DNA of 64,000 bases from positions 164,240-228,239 of the forward strand of contig JAUXOL010000021.1 of NCBI GenBank assembly GCA_030682375.1, written 5' to 3'. The translations under genes and the position numbers were made by a program. Numbering within the stretch: position 1 is the stretch's first letter; each line of letters starts with the position of its first letter. This document shows positions 9,659 through 18,716 of the stretch, in pieces. The stretch comes from Gallionella sp. (GTDB lineage Bacteria > Pseudomonadota > Gammaproteobacteria > Burkholderiales > Gallionellaceae). The notes under the pieces are model-generated. The model did not search any database. It worked only from the letters and a program-made list of their open reading frames with translations, and was not told the DNA's origin.

Positions 9659-9759
9659 CCGTTCGTGGTGAGTAGGCCGCAGGCCGTATCGAACCATCCA
9701 GGGCATATCATGATCTCTATCCCTCGATACGGCGCGCCGCGCCTACTCGGGACGAACGG
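9659..9759. repeat. Inverted repeat, CCGTTCG...AGTAGGCCGCAGGCCGTATCGA family
   Basis: ccgttcgtggtgagtaggccgcaggccgtatcgaa / tcgatacggcgcgccgcgcctactcgggacgaacgg. Confidence 0.9.
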
Positions 9760-9818
9760 TTCGTGGTGTTTCCTCGCTTCAAGTTATAATCCGCGCCAGT
9801 TAACCGAACACGACCATC

Positions 9819-10274
9819 ATGCTCATCACCCGCCGCCTGGAATTCGATGCCGGACATCGCATCCCCAACCACAACAGCCAGTGCAAACACCTGCACGGCC
9901 ATCGCTATGCGATCGAGATCACGCTGTCCGGCGACATCATCACCACCGAAGGCCAGTCCGAGCAGGGCATGGTGATGGACTTCTCCGATGTGAAACGCGT
10001 CGCCAAGGAGAAGGTCGTGGACGCATGGGACCACGCCTTCCTCGTCTATCGCGGCGATCATGCGGTGTGCGACTTCCTCGCGAGCATGCCGGGCCACAAG
10101 ACCGTGGTGCTCGACGTAGTGCCGACCGCGGAACACCTCGCGCAGGCCGCGTTCGATATCCTCAACGCCGCCTACCGCGACATGTACGGCAACAACCTGA
10201 GGCTGGAGCGGGTGCGGCTGTACGAGACACCGAATAACTGGGCGGACTGCGTGCGAAGCGGCGCGCCGTCGTAG
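9819..10274 (+). CDS. queD: 6-carboxytetrahydropterin synthase QueD
   Basis: LEFDAGHRIPNHNSQCKHLHGHRYAIEITLSG ... DAWDHAFLV ... TAEHLAQ. Confidence 0.93.
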   Translation: MLITRRLEFDAGHRIPNHNSQCKHLHGHRYAIEITLSGDIITTEGQSEQGMVMDFSDVKRVAKEKVVDAWDHAFLVYRGDHAVCDFLASMPGHKTVVLDVVPTAEHLAQAAFDILNAAYRDMYGNNLRLERVRLYETPNNWADCVRSGAPS

Positions 10275-10454
10275 GGTACAGCGCAACCTCGCAGAAGGCA
10301 CGGCAGTGTCAACTCCACATCCAGCTTGCTGGATAGTGGATTGCCTGACTTTGTTACGCCGTACCCCTACTGGACACTCTGCGCGGCTTGCTTCAGAATG
10401 CGCGCCTTCCCAAAGGCAACGCACTACCGCCTTGGTGCGGAGCAAATACAAATT

Positions 10455-10542
10455 GGAAGCTTGGGTGAGTGGTTTAAACCAGCAGTCTTGAAAACTGCCG
10501 AACAGAAATGTTCCGTGAGTTCGAATCTCACAGCTTCCGCCA
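10455..10542 (+). tRNA. tRNA-Ser(TGA) with encoded CCA
   Basis: ggaagc...gcttcc acceptor stem, anticodon loop cttgaaa, variable arm gaacagaaatgttc, gttcgaatc T-loop, CCA end. Confidence 0.93.
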
Positions 10543-10921
10543 ATTCCCCTTGCCCCTCAAGGCCTCCGTGACCGCAGCAGTCCCCCACCCATCGTCTTAC
10601 CCATCGTTTAGTTTGGTATGTAGTGAGACAATCAGGGAGGCCTTCAGCGCGACTGCAATTCGGCCATAGCTGCCTGTGGCATCTAGGTACCACAACGGCC
10701 GGTATCGTCACCAGCCATAAGTGCGGGAATCATTCCGAACGGCAGCTTTCTCAAAATGCAACTGCGTACTCTTGGCGGAGGACGTTCGGAATCTTGTGTA
10801 TTTAACGAAGTACTCCCCGTATTTGTATATCCATGAAAGCGACTTGTCACTGAACAACAAATCGTTATGCATCACGCTCTGCTCTCTTCCTCCCTTACGA
10901 ATCACCTACACAGCGCACGTT

Positions 10922-12859
10922 CTACTGAGCAGCAATACCGCCAGCCGGCAACAACTCCCTAAGATCATTTAAGCGATTTATCGACAGTTCGGTAAGGGCA
11001 TGTCCAGATGACAGGATCAAGGTTCCATCTTTTAGACGGGCACTCTCTTTCAGGATCATTCCCGGCCTCAGCCTGCTTAACGGAAGAGGACGCGCATCTG
11101 AGCCTTCATTGCCACGCTGTGTCTTATGACCTCCCGTCACGGCGTAAGCCCTTCTAGGAACTTCAGGCTTGTGATCAATAACATGTGGCAGACGCTCCAG
11201 CTCGGTCCGTACTGCCTCATAGGCTATCGGCGAACGAGGATGAAAAGACTCCGTAAGCGCGCGCATGAGCTTTTCCTCAACTACGGCAGGCACAATGGGT
11301 TTTACCAAAAAACCATTAACATCGAGTGCCAAGGCCGTGCCAAGTATCTCCGTCTGCGAAAACATGGTCTGCACCACGATCCGAGTGTCCGGTTTGGCCA
11401 ACGTTTTCCCTGATCGGAGCAGCTGGACAAATTTCAAGCCATTTATCCCTGGCATATTGACATCCGTAACAATCAAATCGAACACATTAGACTCGATCTG
11501 TTTGATGGCAGATAGCGCATTTCTCACATCAACCGTATTTATAAAACCAATATCGTGAAGCACCCTGAGAATGATCTTTCGCGTGAAATCATCATCCTCA
11601 ACAATGAGAATCTTGACCAAGTTTCTATGCTGAATAGCATGTGAAGCAGAGGAAGAGGATACTGCTGTCGGACATTTGTAATGTACGATGAAATCTTCCA
11701 GTGCACCGATTCCCATCGGCTTTGCAATAAAGTAGCCTTGCACTATGTCACATCCGATGGATTTCAGGATATCCCACTCCTGTTGCACCTCCACTCCTTC
11801 AGCCACACTCTTAACCTGCAGCTTACGCGCCATATCGATACTCGACTCGACCACGATGCGCAGCGCATTGTTTTCAGCAAAATCAGTCACGAAAGATTGA
11901 TCGATCTTTAATTCGCTGAAAGCGATGCGCATCAGCTGCTGCAGGTTGGATGAGCCGGTCCCATAATCGTCAATTGAGAGCGAAAATCCGTTCATACACA
12001 AGCGCGCCAGATTTTCCAGGGCCGTCGCCACATTGGTCATGGCAGCGGATTCGGTAATTTCCAATACGATATACTGCGGATCGGTTCCTGCCTCGCGGAC
12101 CATTCCGGCGACTTTGTCGGCTAAAGAAGCATCGTCCAGCAAGATCGGCGACAAATTCACTGAAATACTCAACAGATGCCCGCTCGAATGCAGTGAGCGA
12201 CATGCCTCGGCAGACTTTCTGAGCATCAGAAAAGTCAATTCAACGATATCGCCAGCCTGCTCCAATTGAGGGATAAATGCATACGGGCCGACCACGCCAT
12301 GTTCAGGATGCCTCCAACGCGCCAACGCTTCCGCCCCCACCACTCGACCGGATTTAATATCAACCTTAGGTTGAAAATAGGGCTCGAACTGATTGGCCTG
12401 AATTCCTCGAACTATTTCTTCGAGGGTAAAGCTCCGAGTGGAAGATTGGTTCAATTTGACCAGGGTCGCATCGTAGTTCAAAAGCAAACCCTTGAGACCA
12501 GCCAGCAAGACCGGCTTTTCAACCGTCCCCAAAAGCGGAATGCCATACATCCGAGCCATCCTGCCGACCGACGCAAGCAGCTTGCCATCAAGCGAACTCG
12601 TCAGGATGACGGCCACATTCCGGCACTCTTCACCCAAATGCCGCAGTAACTCCATGCCATCCATTTCAGGCATGTTCAAATCACAAAGGGCCACATTGAT
12701 CGGCGTCACTCCCGCTCCGCGAATGATTTCCAGCGCCTCTCTGCCATTACCTGCTTTAAAAACTGCAGTGACCCCCAGCGACTCCAGCATGCTGGCAAGA
12801 ACGCTACGCTGAAAATCATCGTCTTCCACGATCAACACATTGAGATCCGAAATATTCAT
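10922..12859 (-). CDS. REC-EAL-REC response regulator with small C-terminal LxPGM domain
   Basis: Two REC domains (VLIVEDDDFQRSVLAS; ILIVEDDDFTRKIILRV) flanking an EAL domain (AEALARW, EITESA, DDYGTGSS, VAEGVE). Confidence 0.9.
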   Translation of the reverse strand: MNISDLNVLIVEDDDFQRSVLASMLESLGVTAVFKAGNGREALEIIRGAGVTPINVALCDLNMPEMDGMELLRHLGEECRNVAVILTSSLDGKLLASVGRMARMYGIPLLGTVEKPVLLAGLKGLLLNYDATLVKLNQSSTRSFTLEEIVRGIQANQFEPYFQPKVDIKSGRVVGAEALARWRHPEHGVVGPYAFIPQLEQAGDIVELTFLMLRKSAEACRSLHSSGHLLSISVNLSPILLDDASLADKVAGMVREAGTDPQYIVLEITESAAMTNVATALENLARLCMNGFSLSIDDYGTGSSNLQQLMRIAFSELKIDQSFVTDFAENNALRIVVESSIDMARKLQVKSVAEGVEVQQEWDILKSIGCDIVQGYFIAKPMGIGALEDFIVHYKCPTAVSSSSASHAIQHRNLVKILIVEDDDFTRKIILRVLHDIGFINTVDVRNALSAIKQIESNVFDLIVTDVNMPGINGLKFVQLLRSGKTLAKPDTRIVVQTMFSQTEILGTALALDVNGFLVKPIVPAVVEEKLMRALTESFHPRSPIAYEAVRTELERLPHVIDHKPEVPRRAYAVTGGHKTQRGNEGSDARPLPLSRLRPGMILKESARLKDGTLILSSGHALTELSINRLNDLRELLPAGGIAAQ

Positions 12860-15390
12860 TCGCCTCTCCCTGCCACGTCCTTTTCGAGAAGATGCGCATC
12901 CAATTGATCGAAAAGTTTATCGATCCCCCTTTGGGCCTCTCGTGCTCCGGACATATCACCATCCCGCGCAGCATGTTCGATAGAGGCACATGCATTTGCC
13001 AGACTCTTCGCCCCGATCATGCGGCAAGACCCACTCATTCGATGAGCAACTCGTTCCAGACTGGCATGATCATTCTGTTCCAACATCTTGATCAAATTGG
13101 CGCGGTCGGCATGAATATGTGACTGAAAGTCCTTCAGCACCTGAATTTGAACAGCCTTGTCCATCACGATCATGTTCAACATCTCATAATCGATTGGCCC
13201 GGGCTCTTCATCGCCCTGGGTAACAGACTCCTCGCTTGTTTCCGCGATCGACAGCCATTTTCCCAACACCTTTCTAAGCTGCATCAGGTCAGCCGGCTTG
13301 ACCAGCAACTCATCCATACCTGCGCCATGGCAGCGCCCGACCTCTTCCGCAAGCGCATTCGCAGTCCATGCGATGATCGGTATTCGATGGCGCGACTCTG
13401 CGATTTCGATCTGCCTTATTTCCTGAGCGAGTGCATAGCCGTCCATCTCGGGCATATGGCAATCAGTGATCACCATCGCAAAATTACCATCTCGCCACAT
13501 TGAGAGTGCGACGTTCCCATTCTCCGCCGTTTCGGCACGAAGACCGAGCAACCTGATCTGACGCGCCAACAACTCCCGGTTGGTCGGATGGTCATCCACC
13601 GCCAACACCACGGGAGCATCCTCGCGGTCCAGCAGTAACGGTTTTACATCTCGCTGCCTCACTTCAAGATGCATGTTCCGAACCTCTTCCCCCGGAACGC
13701 CTGAACTGGGCAATGTCAGCGTGATGCTGAAAATGGAGCCCTGCCCCAACTCACTATTTAGCGCGATCTGTCCATCCATCATTTCTGCCAGTCGGCGACA
13801 TATCGCCAGCCCCAATCCGGTCCCCCCATACATGCGCGCTGTATCTGCACTTTCCTGGCGATAGCGCTGGAACAATCGCCCCTGGACATTCTGGGATATC
13901 CCCTTACCCGTGTCTTTGACGGAGAATCGTATGCGATCACCGCCTTCAAGATGATTCAACAGTTCGGCGCGCAACTCGATTTCACCGTAGACCGTGAATT
14001 TGATCGCATTACTGACAAAGTTGTTGAGCACTTGCGAAAGACGCAGCGAATCGACTAAATAAGCCGCGTCAAGCCGGACATCGGTGTGTTGCCAAAGAAG
14101 CAAGGACTTCGCACTAGCCACACGCGAGTATGTATTGACTACATCTTGCAGCATCTGCTGGATCGAAGTGGGGCGAGGAGAGAGCTCCAGCTTCCCCTCT
14201 TCGATCTTCGACCAATCGAGGATATCACTGACGATGCGCAACAATCCCCTGCCGGAATCCCAGGCTGCATCCAAGGTATCGCGCTGCTCGTTATCAAGCT
14301 CCGTCAAGGAAAGCAACTCCAGCATTCCGAGCATTCCGGTAAGCGGAGTACGGATTTCATGGCTCATGGTAGCGAGGAACGAATCTTTGGCGCTATTAGC
14401 CTTCTCTGCGGCCAGTTTCAGCTCATTGAGGAATTTTTCTTTTGCCTTCGCTTCGCTGACATCATTGATCACCCATATTTCACTGCCGGACTGGCTATTT
14501 GAATCGAGCGACTTGGCGATCAGATGACTCCAGAATTCCTCGCCATCCTGACGCAACATTCGAGACTCGACGTTGAATACCTCATCTTCGGCCAAACGTT
14601 CCTTCGCGACATCGATCAACGACAGGCCTGAATCCGCGGTACGCAGCAAATTCTGCATCGTAGTAGCGATCATGGCGTCCGGCGACGCATATTTGAACAT
14701 CTCGGCCGATTTCGGATTGGCGCGAACAATGCTCCCACCTACAGAAAACACTATCCCAACCTGAACATTGTCAAGTATGGATTGCAATTCCGAGGTGCGC
14801 TGCTGCACTCGCTGCTCAAGCTCTTCATAGACCTGGACATTTTCCATGGTAACGGCCGTAATATCCGCGAGCGCTTGCAGAACCTTAACCTGCTCCGGAG
14901 ATGGAAGATGTTGCGTAGCCCAATAGTTGCCAATCGCACCAACAGGATCGAGCGTGCGGATCGGCACCATTGCGAGACTACGCACAAAGGTCGGTCGATA
15001 GGCATCGGCAGGAATGCGCGGATCGGCATAGATGTCCTCAATCACGGCAGGCTGCCTATTGAGCATGGCCCAGCCGCTGATGCAGGCGCTCATCGGAAAA
15101 CGCTGTCCTTTCCACAAAGGACTAATGGCATCTTCCTCGGCATAGAAACACTTTCCGTTATCACGCAACACGAACGTTGCGCCATCCGCGCCCGTTAATT
15201 TGCGCGCCGCATGCCGTACGATCTCCATTACCGTATCCAAATCACGTGCAAGGGAAAGTAATTGCACGACCTCTACCAATTCCTCCATGGCGTGCGCATA
15301 CCAGAGACTCGGCTCATGCTCTTTCTGACCTCCGGAATCAAGATTCTCATCCATGACTACGCTCCTAAAGTAGCTCCCCTCTTCTTGCAA
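12856..15390 (-). CDS. GAF-PAS hybrid histidine kinase with REC and Hpt domains
   Basis: GAF; FLATMSHEIRTPLTGML; N/G boxes; REC AVDDHPTNRELLARQ...VITDCHMPEMDG; Hpt VAHRMSGSCRMIGA; 4-bp overlap with the REC-EAL-REC gene. Confidence 0.9.
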   Translation of the reverse strand: MQEEGSYFRSVVMDENLDSGGQKEHEPSLWYAHAMEELVEVVQLLSLARDLDTVMEIVRHAARKLTGADGATFVLRDNGKCFYAEEDAISPLWKGQRFPMSACISGWAMLNRQPAVIEDIYADPRIPADAYRPTFVRSLAMVPIRTLDPVGAIGNYWATQHLPSPEQVKVLQALADITAVTMENVQVYEELEQRVQQRTSELQSILDNVQVGIVFSVGGSIVRANPKSAEMFKYASPDAMIATTMQNLLRTADSGLSLIDVAKERLAEDEVFNVESRMLRQDGEEFWSHLIAKSLDSNSQSGSEIWVINDVSEAKAKEKFLNELKLAAEKANSAKDSFLATMSHEIRTPLTGMLGMLELLSLTELDNEQRDTLDAAWDSGRGLLRIVSDILDWSKIEEGKLELSPRPTSIQQMLQDVVNTYSRVASAKSLLLWQHTDVRLDAAYLVDSLRLSQVLNNFVSNAIKFTVYGEIELRAELLNHLEGGDRIRFSVKDTGKGISQNVQGRLFQRYRQESADTARMYGGTGLGLAICRRLAEMMDGQIALNSELGQGSIFSITLTLPSSGVPGEEVRNMHLEVRQRDVKPLLLDREDAPVVLAVDDHPTNRELLARQIRLLGLRAETAENGNVALSMWRDGNFAMVITDCHMPEMDGYALAQEIRQIEIAESRHRIPIIAWTANALAEEVGRCHGAGMDELLVKPADLMQLRKVLGKWLSIAETSEESVTQGDEEPGPIDYEMLNMIVMDKAVQIQVLKDFQSHIHADRANLIKMLEQNDHASLERVAHRMSGSCRMIGAKSLANACASIEHAARDGDMSGAREAQRGIDKLFDQLDAHLLEKDVAGRGE

Positions 15391-15668
15391 CGAAACCCCT
15401 TAATTTACAAGGCGATAACTACAAAAAAGTCAGCATGATCAAACCATACCCCGCTGCAGCGGTGGGAGTAAATCCTCCCGATGTGCATTTGTCGCGAGAC
15501 AACTCTCTTGCTCGTACAGCACTAGCAAAAAGGGAGACCGAAAAGGCCCCCCTAGTGTTTGGAGGAGAGTATGAAGGTCTCTGGTGGAGACCTTTGCCGA
15601 TAACACTAAGGTGCATTCTATTTCTGGCCTAGCAAATGTATATATGCCGAAATACATAGACCTATCGG

Positions 15669-15686
15669 CCTAGGAATTTCCCTAGG
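15669..15686. promoter_or_regulatory. Candidate operator CCTAGG-aatttc-CCTAGG upstream of the hybrid-kinase operon
   Basis: Near-palindrome cggcctaggaatttccctagg; related sequence at 30255-30272. Confidence 0.4.
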
Positions 15687-15859
15687 ATGCAACTTCAAGC
15701 GAAATGCACTGCGCATTCCAAATAATTCAGAAATCTCCTCGTTAGCGTATATCCGAAACGGGTCGATAACGGAATTGTGAAAGAGCTACATTGACAGTCC
15801 GCTTAGGCCGAGGAGCAGACCGCCCTACTTATCTCAGTGCAGCAGTTCACCGTTCGATA

Positions 15860-16123
15860 CTAAGCTACAGAAAACAGCCACTCCCGGCTCCCGTTCCTCC
15901 CAGCCCATTTAAGGAAGCGGGAAAGCCGGGAATGCAGGTGAGTTGTCACCCAGCCCAAGGCAACATATTTCAGAGTTTCCACTAACGCCCTGCGCTCGAC
16001 CTCCTCGCGGGGGACTCTATCCAGGTACTCCATGATGGCAGCACGGCCCTCAAAGAACTGACGCGCATCCTCATCAAGTTGGGCGAAAGCCTCTACACCC
16101 TTTCGCTCAATCGGCATGACCAC
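15860..16123 (-). CDS. Hypothetical 87-aa ORF, in frame directly after the stop of the nucleotidase fragment
   Basis: MVMPIERKGVEAFAQLDEDARQFFEGRAAIMEYLDRVPREEVERRALVETLKYVALGWVTTHLHS; plausible composition, GTG start. Confidence 0.4.
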   Translation of the reverse strand: MVMPIERKGVEAFAQLDEDARQFFEGRAAIMEYLDRVPREEVERRALVETLKYVALGWVTTHLHSRLSRFLKWAGRNGSREWLFSVA

Positions 16124-16465
16124 TCAGGAACTCTCGTTAGCGACACCGTGAGGCACGTGACCGGTAGCAACATGTTGGCGGGCGGATTCGCAATGCTCCT
16201 GCTGGTCATCGAAGAAGATGTCCGCCCCGAATGCCTTGAGGAAGCCCCCCTTGTCCATGCCGCCGAGAAATAGGGCCTCGTCGATGCGAATGTTCCAAGC
16301 GCGGAGAGTGCGAATGACCCGCTCGTGTGCGGGAGCGCCACGAGCCGTAATCAGAGCCGTGCGGATGGGGGATGTGTCTGCGGGATAGTCGAGTTGTATC
16401 TGGTGCAACATCGCGAGGAAATTCTTGAAGGGGCCTCCAACCGCCTCAAATATCGGCAGCAACAC
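16124..16465 (-). pseudogene. C-terminal remnant of a 5'-nucleotidase family protein, 5' part missing
   Basis: EAVGGPFKNFLAMLHQIQLDYP...IRTALITARGAPAHERVIRTLRAWNIRIDEALFLGGMDKGGFLKAFGADIFFDDQQEHCESARQHVATGHVPHGVANE; starts abruptly at the kinase gene end. Confidence 0.7.
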
Positions 16466-18542
16466 CTGTCGGCTGCTTGATCGGCAGTATCACCCTGAAC
16501 ACCGAGCCCTTGCCCAGCGTACTTTCCACTTCGAATTTTCCGTGATGCTTCTGGATGATGCTGAAGGAAACGGACAACCCCAGCCCGGTTCCTTCTCCGA
16601 CCGGCTTGGTGGTGAAGAAGGGATCGAATATCCGGTTCAGGTTTTCCGACGGGATACCCTTTCCGCTGTCGGCTATCTCGATCCACACATGGTCGTTGCG
16701 GGCCCCTGTCCGGATCGTAATCTGGCCCTTGATTTCGATCGCCTGAGCGGCATTGACCAGGAGATTCATGAATACCTGGTTCAATTGGGGAAGCAAGCAC
16801 TCCACCGGCGGTAGCTCGCCGTATTCCTTTACCACTTCGCACTTGTACTTGAGTTCATTCCAGATCACGCTAAGCGTACTGTCGAGTCCGTGGTGAATAT
16901 CCTCCTGCATCCATTTTTCTTCAGTGTCGATGCGCGAAAAATCCTTGAGGTTACGCACGATCTGCTTCACCCGATCAATCCCTTCCTGAGACTCGCCCAG
17001 CAGCACCACCACGTCCTGCTTCAGGTAAGCGAGATCGGCATCCCGCTCCAGTTCCGACACCCCGGCGAATTGGTCTTGCTTGTCGGACAAGGCAAGCTTT
17101 GCCTTTTCGTAAGCCTCCAGCATGGCAAGGAGCGTGGCGACATAGCTGGCGAGCACACCCAAATTGGACTGGATATAGCCGATGGGATTGTTGATCTCGT
17201 GCGCCACCCCTGCCGCGAGTATGCCGATAGAGGCCATTTTTTCGGATTGCATCAGCTGGCTTTGGGTCTGCTTCAGCTTGGCATTGAGTTCATGCAACTC
17301 GGCGTTGACATGGGTAAGCTCCAGCATGCGTTGCTGTGCTTCCAGTTCGATACGTTTGTCCTCGGTGATGTCCTGCATCGTTCCTTGCATCTTTACGGCA
17401 AGCCCGTTTTCATTGCGAGATATCTCGGCCTGCTCATGCACAAAACGCACCGTGCCGTCCGGCAACAGGATGCGGTGATCCAGGCTATATGAATAGCCTC
17501 GCTCCAGCGCCTCTCGCACCTTACTCTCCACGATCTGCCTGTCTTCGGGATGTACGGCCTGCATGAAAACATCGTAAGTCGCGACCAACTGCTGCGGCGC
17601 GAATCCAAGGATGCGGAAAATCTCATCCGAGCAGCCCATCGTGTTATTGACGACGTCCCACTCCCAGTTTCCGAGATGAGCGATGCGCTGGGCTTCGATC
17701 AATCGGGCGGTTTCCTGTTGCAGCTTCAACTGCTCCTGTTGCAACTTTTCGGCCATGTTATTGATGCCGCGGACCAGAATATCGATTTCGGTCACCGCCG
17801 CCGATACGGCGGCGCGCGCTTCAAATCGGCCTTCGCCCAGCCGCTGTACGACATCGCTCAACTTGCGGATGGGGTATGTGATTTTGCGGCTGCCCAGATA
17901 GATCAATCCGATCGGGAACATCAGAAACAACACCGTAAATCCCACCGTCAGCCAGAGCATCTGCGACTTGTGTTGCTCGGTGTGCAAACGGCTCATTTCC
18001 ACAATGACCGCGCCGATCTGTTCTGCGTCATGACTGGCATCCTGTTCATCCAGCACCACTTGCGCCGGATGAATTGGGTGGTATATCCGCAAGCTCTCTC
18101 TGCTGCGATAGATCGGCACCTGCAAATTGACCGTGCTCTTGATCTTGTCGACTCGCGCCGTGCTGGGCGGTCTGTCTGCAGATATGTCGGCATCCGGAAT
18201 CGCCGCACCTTCGTCGCCCGCGACATTTTCCGGCACTCCGAAAAATTCTCCCGCATCGACCAGCACGCGAGAAGCGCCATCAAGGATGATCACGCCCTGC
18301 ACATCAGGTTGCCGCAAGACTCCCTGCGCAATATTTTGCAAGAATGGCTGATTATTGGCGAACACTCCGTATTCGCTGCCGGAAGCAAGCTGACGGGCGA
18401 TAAGCTGGCCGCGTTCCAGCAGATTGCGATCCAGGCCGGAAAAATTATCCTGCAGGAAGAACAGCTCCAGACTGACCGTGATGATCAGCAGCGGCGTCAG
18501 AGTGAGCCATGCGACATATTGACGAATGCTGTATTGGTTCAT
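16446..18542 (-). CDS. Membrane sensor histidine kinase (TM-periplasmic-TM-HAMP-PAS-HisKA/HATPase)
   Basis: MNQYSIRQYVAWLTLTPLLIITVSLELFF; HAMP region; AHEINNPIGYI; IFDPFFTTKPVGEGTGLGLSV. Confidence 0.92.
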   Translation of the reverse strand: MNQYSIRQYVAWLTLTPLLIITVSLELFFLQDNFSGLDRNLLERGQLIARQLASGSEYGVFANNQPFLQNIAQGVLRQPDVQGVIILDGASRVLVDAGEFFGVPENVAGDEGAAIPDADISADRPPSTARVDKIKSTVNLQVPIYRSRESLRIYHPIHPAQVVLDEQDASHDAEQIGAVIVEMSRLHTEQHKSQMLWLTVGFTVLFLMFPIGLIYLGSRKITYPIRKLSDVVQRLGEGRFEARAAVSAAVTEIDILVRGINNMAEKLQQEQLKLQQETARLIEAQRIAHLGNWEWDVVNNTMGCSDEIFRILGFAPQQLVATYDVFMQAVHPEDRQIVESKVREALERGYSYSLDHRILLPDGTVRFVHEQAEISRNENGLAVKMQGTMQDITEDKRIELEAQQRMLELTHVNAELHELNAKLKQTQSQLMQSEKMASIGILAAGVAHEINNPIGYIQSNLGVLASYVATLLAMLEAYEKAKLALSDKQDQFAGVSELERDADLAYLKQDVVVLLGESQEGIDRVKQIVRNLKDFSRIDTEEKWMQEDIHHGLDSTLSVIWNELKYKCEVVKEYGELPPVECLLPQLNQVFMNLLVNAAQAIEIKGQITIRTGARNDHVWIEIADSGKGIPSENLNRIFDPFFTTKPVGEGTGLGLSVSFSIIQKHHGKFEVESTLGKGSVFRVILPIKQPTGVAADI

Positions 18543-18716
18543 CAGCCATACTCCCCGCCTGCAATAACAGCGATAGCTTTCCGGTCCAGCGACCAGTCAT
18601 CGGCAAGGCGAGACTCAGCTATTTGTCTTGCCGGAGAACCCGATCCCATCGCCACCTCCCTGAGGTGTATCGCAAGCGTCCGCCCGCCTCGCCCTGCGCG
18701 AGTCCGCCGATGCGAC

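Noticed and set aside
10424-10711. 95-aa minus-strand ORF with EAVRFELTEHFCSAVFKTAGLNHSPKLP
   Set aside because: Translation of the reverse complement of tRNA-Ser, a familiar spurious annotation
10543-10921. Integrase remnant next to tRNA-Ser
   Set aside because: No recognisable tyrosine recombinase motif in any frame; retained only as an indirect argument for acquisition
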